In this document: positions 61,440 to 64,000 of the stretch, piece after piece | How positions within the stretch are numbered: the first letter of the stretch is position 1 | Layout of the letters: each line of letters begins with the position of its first letter | NCBI GenBank assembly: GCA_026874595.1 | Contig: CM049307.1 | Span: forward strand, 65,567,189-65,631,188 | Direction: 5' to 3' | Length of the DNA stretch: 64,000 nt | Source of the DNA: Sipunculus nudus | Lineage: Eukaryota > Annelida > Sipuncula > Golfingiida > Sipunculidae | The notes under the pieces: generated by a model | What the model was told of the DNA's origin: nothing | The model's input: the letters and a program-made list of their open reading frames with translations, nothing else | Database searches by the model: none | Translations under genes and position numbers: made by a program

Positions 61440-62700
61440 GTAAGTTTCAGAAAAATCATGTTGAAGTTATTGAGATACTGCAGTTTTTGTATCAAATTTT
61501 CCATTATTCTGGGGGGTATTTTGGAGCCATACAGCTTAAAGAATATGGGTAACAGAGACCTTATTTCAGGTTTCCATGGAGACTTTTCATGGGTCTCTCT
61601 GTGTGTCAAGAATGAAGATTCTAGGTCCAGTTTTTATGATTTGTGCCCTGTTAACAGATGTTCATATCTTAAAAGGTCTCAAAAATAGAGAAAAAAATTC
61701 GTAAAAAAAACAAAAATAAAGGTGGCACCACCAGTCTGCAGGAACTGATGACACATCTCATGATCAATATGCATGCCAAAACTCATGAGCATCAGTGATG
61801 TAGTAAATGAGATATATTGAAGTTTTGTATGAAATTTTTGACTATTCTGGGGGGTACTTTGGGGCCCCAAAGCTCGAAGGATATGGGTAACAGAGACCTC
61901 ATTTCTGGTTTCCATGGAGACTTTTCATAGGTCTCTCAGTGTGTTGAGAATGAAGATTCTAGGTCCAGTCATCATGATTTGTGCCACGTTAACAGATGAC
62001 AGCATCCTTAAAGGTCTCAAAAATACAGGAAAAATCGTAAAAAAATTGAACAATATAGATGGCCCCACCAGTCTGCAGCAACTGATGGAACATCTCATGA
62101 TCAATATGTATGCCAAAAATCATGACCATCAGTGATGTAGTTACTGAGACATTGAAGTTTTTGTATGAAATTTGTTACTATTCTGGGGGTACTTTGGGGC
62201 CCCATAGCTCGAAGGATATTGGTAATAGAGACCTAATTTCTGGTTTCCATGGAGACTTTTCATGGACCTCTCAGTGTGTCAAGAATTAAGATTCTAGGTC
62301 CAGTCTTTATGATTTGTGCCTTGTTAACAAATGTTCACATTTTTAAAGGTCTCAAAATAGAGAAAACAATTCATAAAAAATCAAAAAATACAGGCGGCGC
62401 CACCAGTCTGCAGGAACTGATGGAACATCTCATGATCAATATGTATGCCAAAAATCATGACCATCAGTCAAGTAGTTAATGAGATATTAAAGTTTTTGTC
62501 TGAAATTTTTTACTTTTCTGGGGGGTACTTTGGGGCCCCATAGCTCGAAGGATATGGGTAACAGAGACCTAATTTCTGGTTTTCAAGGAGATTTTTCATG
62601 GACCTCTCAGAATCCTAAGTTACAAGGTTCTAGGTCCAGAGGTTACGATTTGTGCCTGGTTAACGGACGGACAGACGGACAGACGGACGACAGACAAAGA
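61440..62700. repeat. 336-bp tandem repeat, about four units
   Basis: The landmark GAAGGATATGGGTAACAGAG recurs near 61541, 61880, 62213 and 62551. Units share TCTGGGGGGTACTTTGG, TTCCATGGAGACTTTTCATG, ATTCTAGGTCCAGT and GGCGCCACCAGTCTGCAG. Confidence 0.88.
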
Positions 62701-62984
62701 GTGATCGCTATAGCTCAGATGACTACCAGTCAGCTGAGCTAAAAAATGATCAAAAGTTTACATTAGATTTTCCTTCTTTATTACATAATTTTTTTTTTCA
62801 AGTTGATAATTTTACTATACATTTACAGTATATCAAATATATCTTAATATATTAGTTGATTCACAATTCTAAATTGGATCAACATTTATAGCTAATTTGG
62901 TCAGGTAACATCAAATTATGCACACATTTTTTTTTATAAAATATATTTTTTTTTTATTTGCAAAACAAAAAAATCTGAAAATAA

Positions 62985-63130
62985 CACTTGTTTCAGAATT
63001 CACAATTCTTAATTGTACCTTTATTTATCCATGATTTGGCTCATATATTATCAAATTATGCCTATTGATGGGTTAAATTATAATTTAATTCACTTAAAAT
63101 ATTTAAAAGGATATTATTTTCTTTAAAAAT
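62985..63130. repeat. Segment shared with 45290-45440
   Basis: ACAATTNTTAATTGTA and TTTATCC followed by TTGGCTCATAT resemble the sequence near 45310-45360, supporting a common dispersed repeat next to both GACCCATGGGTC edges. From 63130 to 64000 no gene is seen; TCTCAGGC and TTTTTTTCAGAAA phrases near 63555 and 63808 mark a diverged duplication. Confidence 0.4.
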
Positions 63131-64000
63131 GCTTTTTACCACTACAAGGCATATTCTGGATTACTCTTTGAATTACTATTTCAGGAAAGGTTTATACATT
63201 GGAATGGAAACAGCTTTAGAGAAATACAGTTCAAACAATATCAATTATTGCAATTTACTTAGTTGGGGGGGGGGTGACATGAGGATAACTGTACGTCTGT
63301 GACAGCAGGGGTGCTCCACCAGTGATGCATCACTAATGAGGTTACCTAGGCGGGCTGTTATGACCAGAAGTGGGTGGCCTGGAACATGACAATGCAAATG
63401 AATACATGAGAGGCGCTGAAAAAAACTTCAATAACTAGCCTAATTTTTTAACTTTTATTTACAAATTTCAAAATTTAACAGATTAAATCCATATGTGTAC
63501 CTGCTGTGAAAATTAAATCACATGTACTCAAGCTAAAAAAAAATTAATTATATGTTTCTCAGGCTCTTTTTTTCAGAAAATGATGCGGCACCATTTAATT
63601 TTATTTTTTACCATGAAAAAAGAGCAAAATATCATAAACTATTTCTCAGGCACTGGCACAGAAATGACAAGTAATGATAAAATATGAAATAAAACCATTT
63701 TAGGTAGAATTGTCATAATTTTGAAAGGATCTTTGAAATGTGTAACTTTTTTTTCTATTACATATAATATCAACATATAAGGCCAAAATAAAAAAAAGGT
63801 ATGGTTCTCAGGCACTTTTTTTCAGAAATCAATGCGGGCGGGCGCTTTTTTTATTTTAAATTTTTTGGTATGTTTCGATAAAAATGTCAAATGATAAGGG
63901 AAAAGCATGAAAATAACAGTTTTATTTTTCTAAACAAGTAAAAGCACTACATAAAAAAGAAAATTGTACAAACAACAACGGCGGAGGAGAAAAGAGAGAG

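Larger units (their letters stand above)
59081..62745. mobile_element. Composite repeat element with two internal tandem arrays
   Basis: The left edge carries a perfect 14-bp palindrome TGACCCATGGGTCA (59085-59098) followed by GCTCAGCTGA. The right edge carries (GACGGACA)n-like sequence and a hairpin, TAGCTCAGATGA (62711-62722) with TCAGCTGAGCTA (62730-62741). Between them are about seven 280-bp units and about four 336-bp units. Open frames inside are short (up to about 115 codons) and repeat with the units, so no protein is supported. Confidence 0.6.

Noticed and set aside
59081-62745. Firm assignment to Helitrons
   Set aside because: A 3' hairpin is present, but the TC start, CTRR end and A/T target site cannot be shown, and no Rep/helicase is seen.

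Overview
This is a piece of an animal nuclear genome. It is AT-rich and full of repeats, with split exons, microsatellites, large minisatellite arrays and decayed transposons, and it has no operons, CRISPR or bacterial gene layout. The repeat content (tandem modules with GGTGGCGCCACC palindromes, TGACCTTGA/TCAAGGTCA repeats, CAGNGGCGGATCCAG hAT-like ends, a Gmr1-like LTR element) most resembles a lophotrochozoan, probably a mollusc. That assignment is an inference; no species marker is present.

Only one cellular gene is well supported. Two + strand exons (22238-22372 and 30267-30580) splice in phase and encode TM2, TM3, TM4 and a short C-terminal tail of a PMP22/claudin-superfamily protein closest to voltage-dependent calcium channel gamma subunits (CACNG5/7-like). 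The exons for TM1 and the first extracellular loop were not found and probably lie upstream, in or before the window. The 7.9 kb intron holds a fossil LINE on the opposite strand, three major (AT)n arrays and a 58-bp minisatellite that repeats a 5' splice-site-like GTAAGT.

Layout: 1-202 end of a minisatellite; 645-1040 a pair of tRNA-like SINE units; 2.4-4.2 kb short palindromic units, a pyrimidine tract and a 39-bp minisatellite; 9.4-10.8 kb two small minisatellites; 11.7-13.15 kb a 21-bp minisatellite open in four frames; 13.95-15.43 kb a 36-bp minisatellite; 16-22 kb mostly unassigned with AT arrays; 22-30.6 kb the CACNG-like gene; 31.2-31.65 kb a 40-bp minisatellite; 32.28-34.97 kb a 28-bp satellite with dimeric higher-order structure; 35.2-37.64 kb a 32-bp satellite; 39.25-41.09 kb a TTAA-flanked DNA transposon without transposase; 41.48-42.28 kb a solo LTR; 42.29-43.41 kb a pogo-like fossil with a nested hAT-like MITE; 47.04-52.80 kb an LTR retrotransposon on the minus strand; 53.3-53.9 kb and 57.8-62.75 kb repeat elements that end in hairpins.

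The most notable element is the retrotransposon at 47036-52801. It is Ty3/gypsy by sequence, but its order is gag, integrase, reverse transcriptase, RNase H, with integrase upstream of RT as in the Gmr1 group. It has no recognisable protease and carries several stops and frameshifts, so it is a dead copy. Most of the remaining short reading frames come from tandem repeats or chance.
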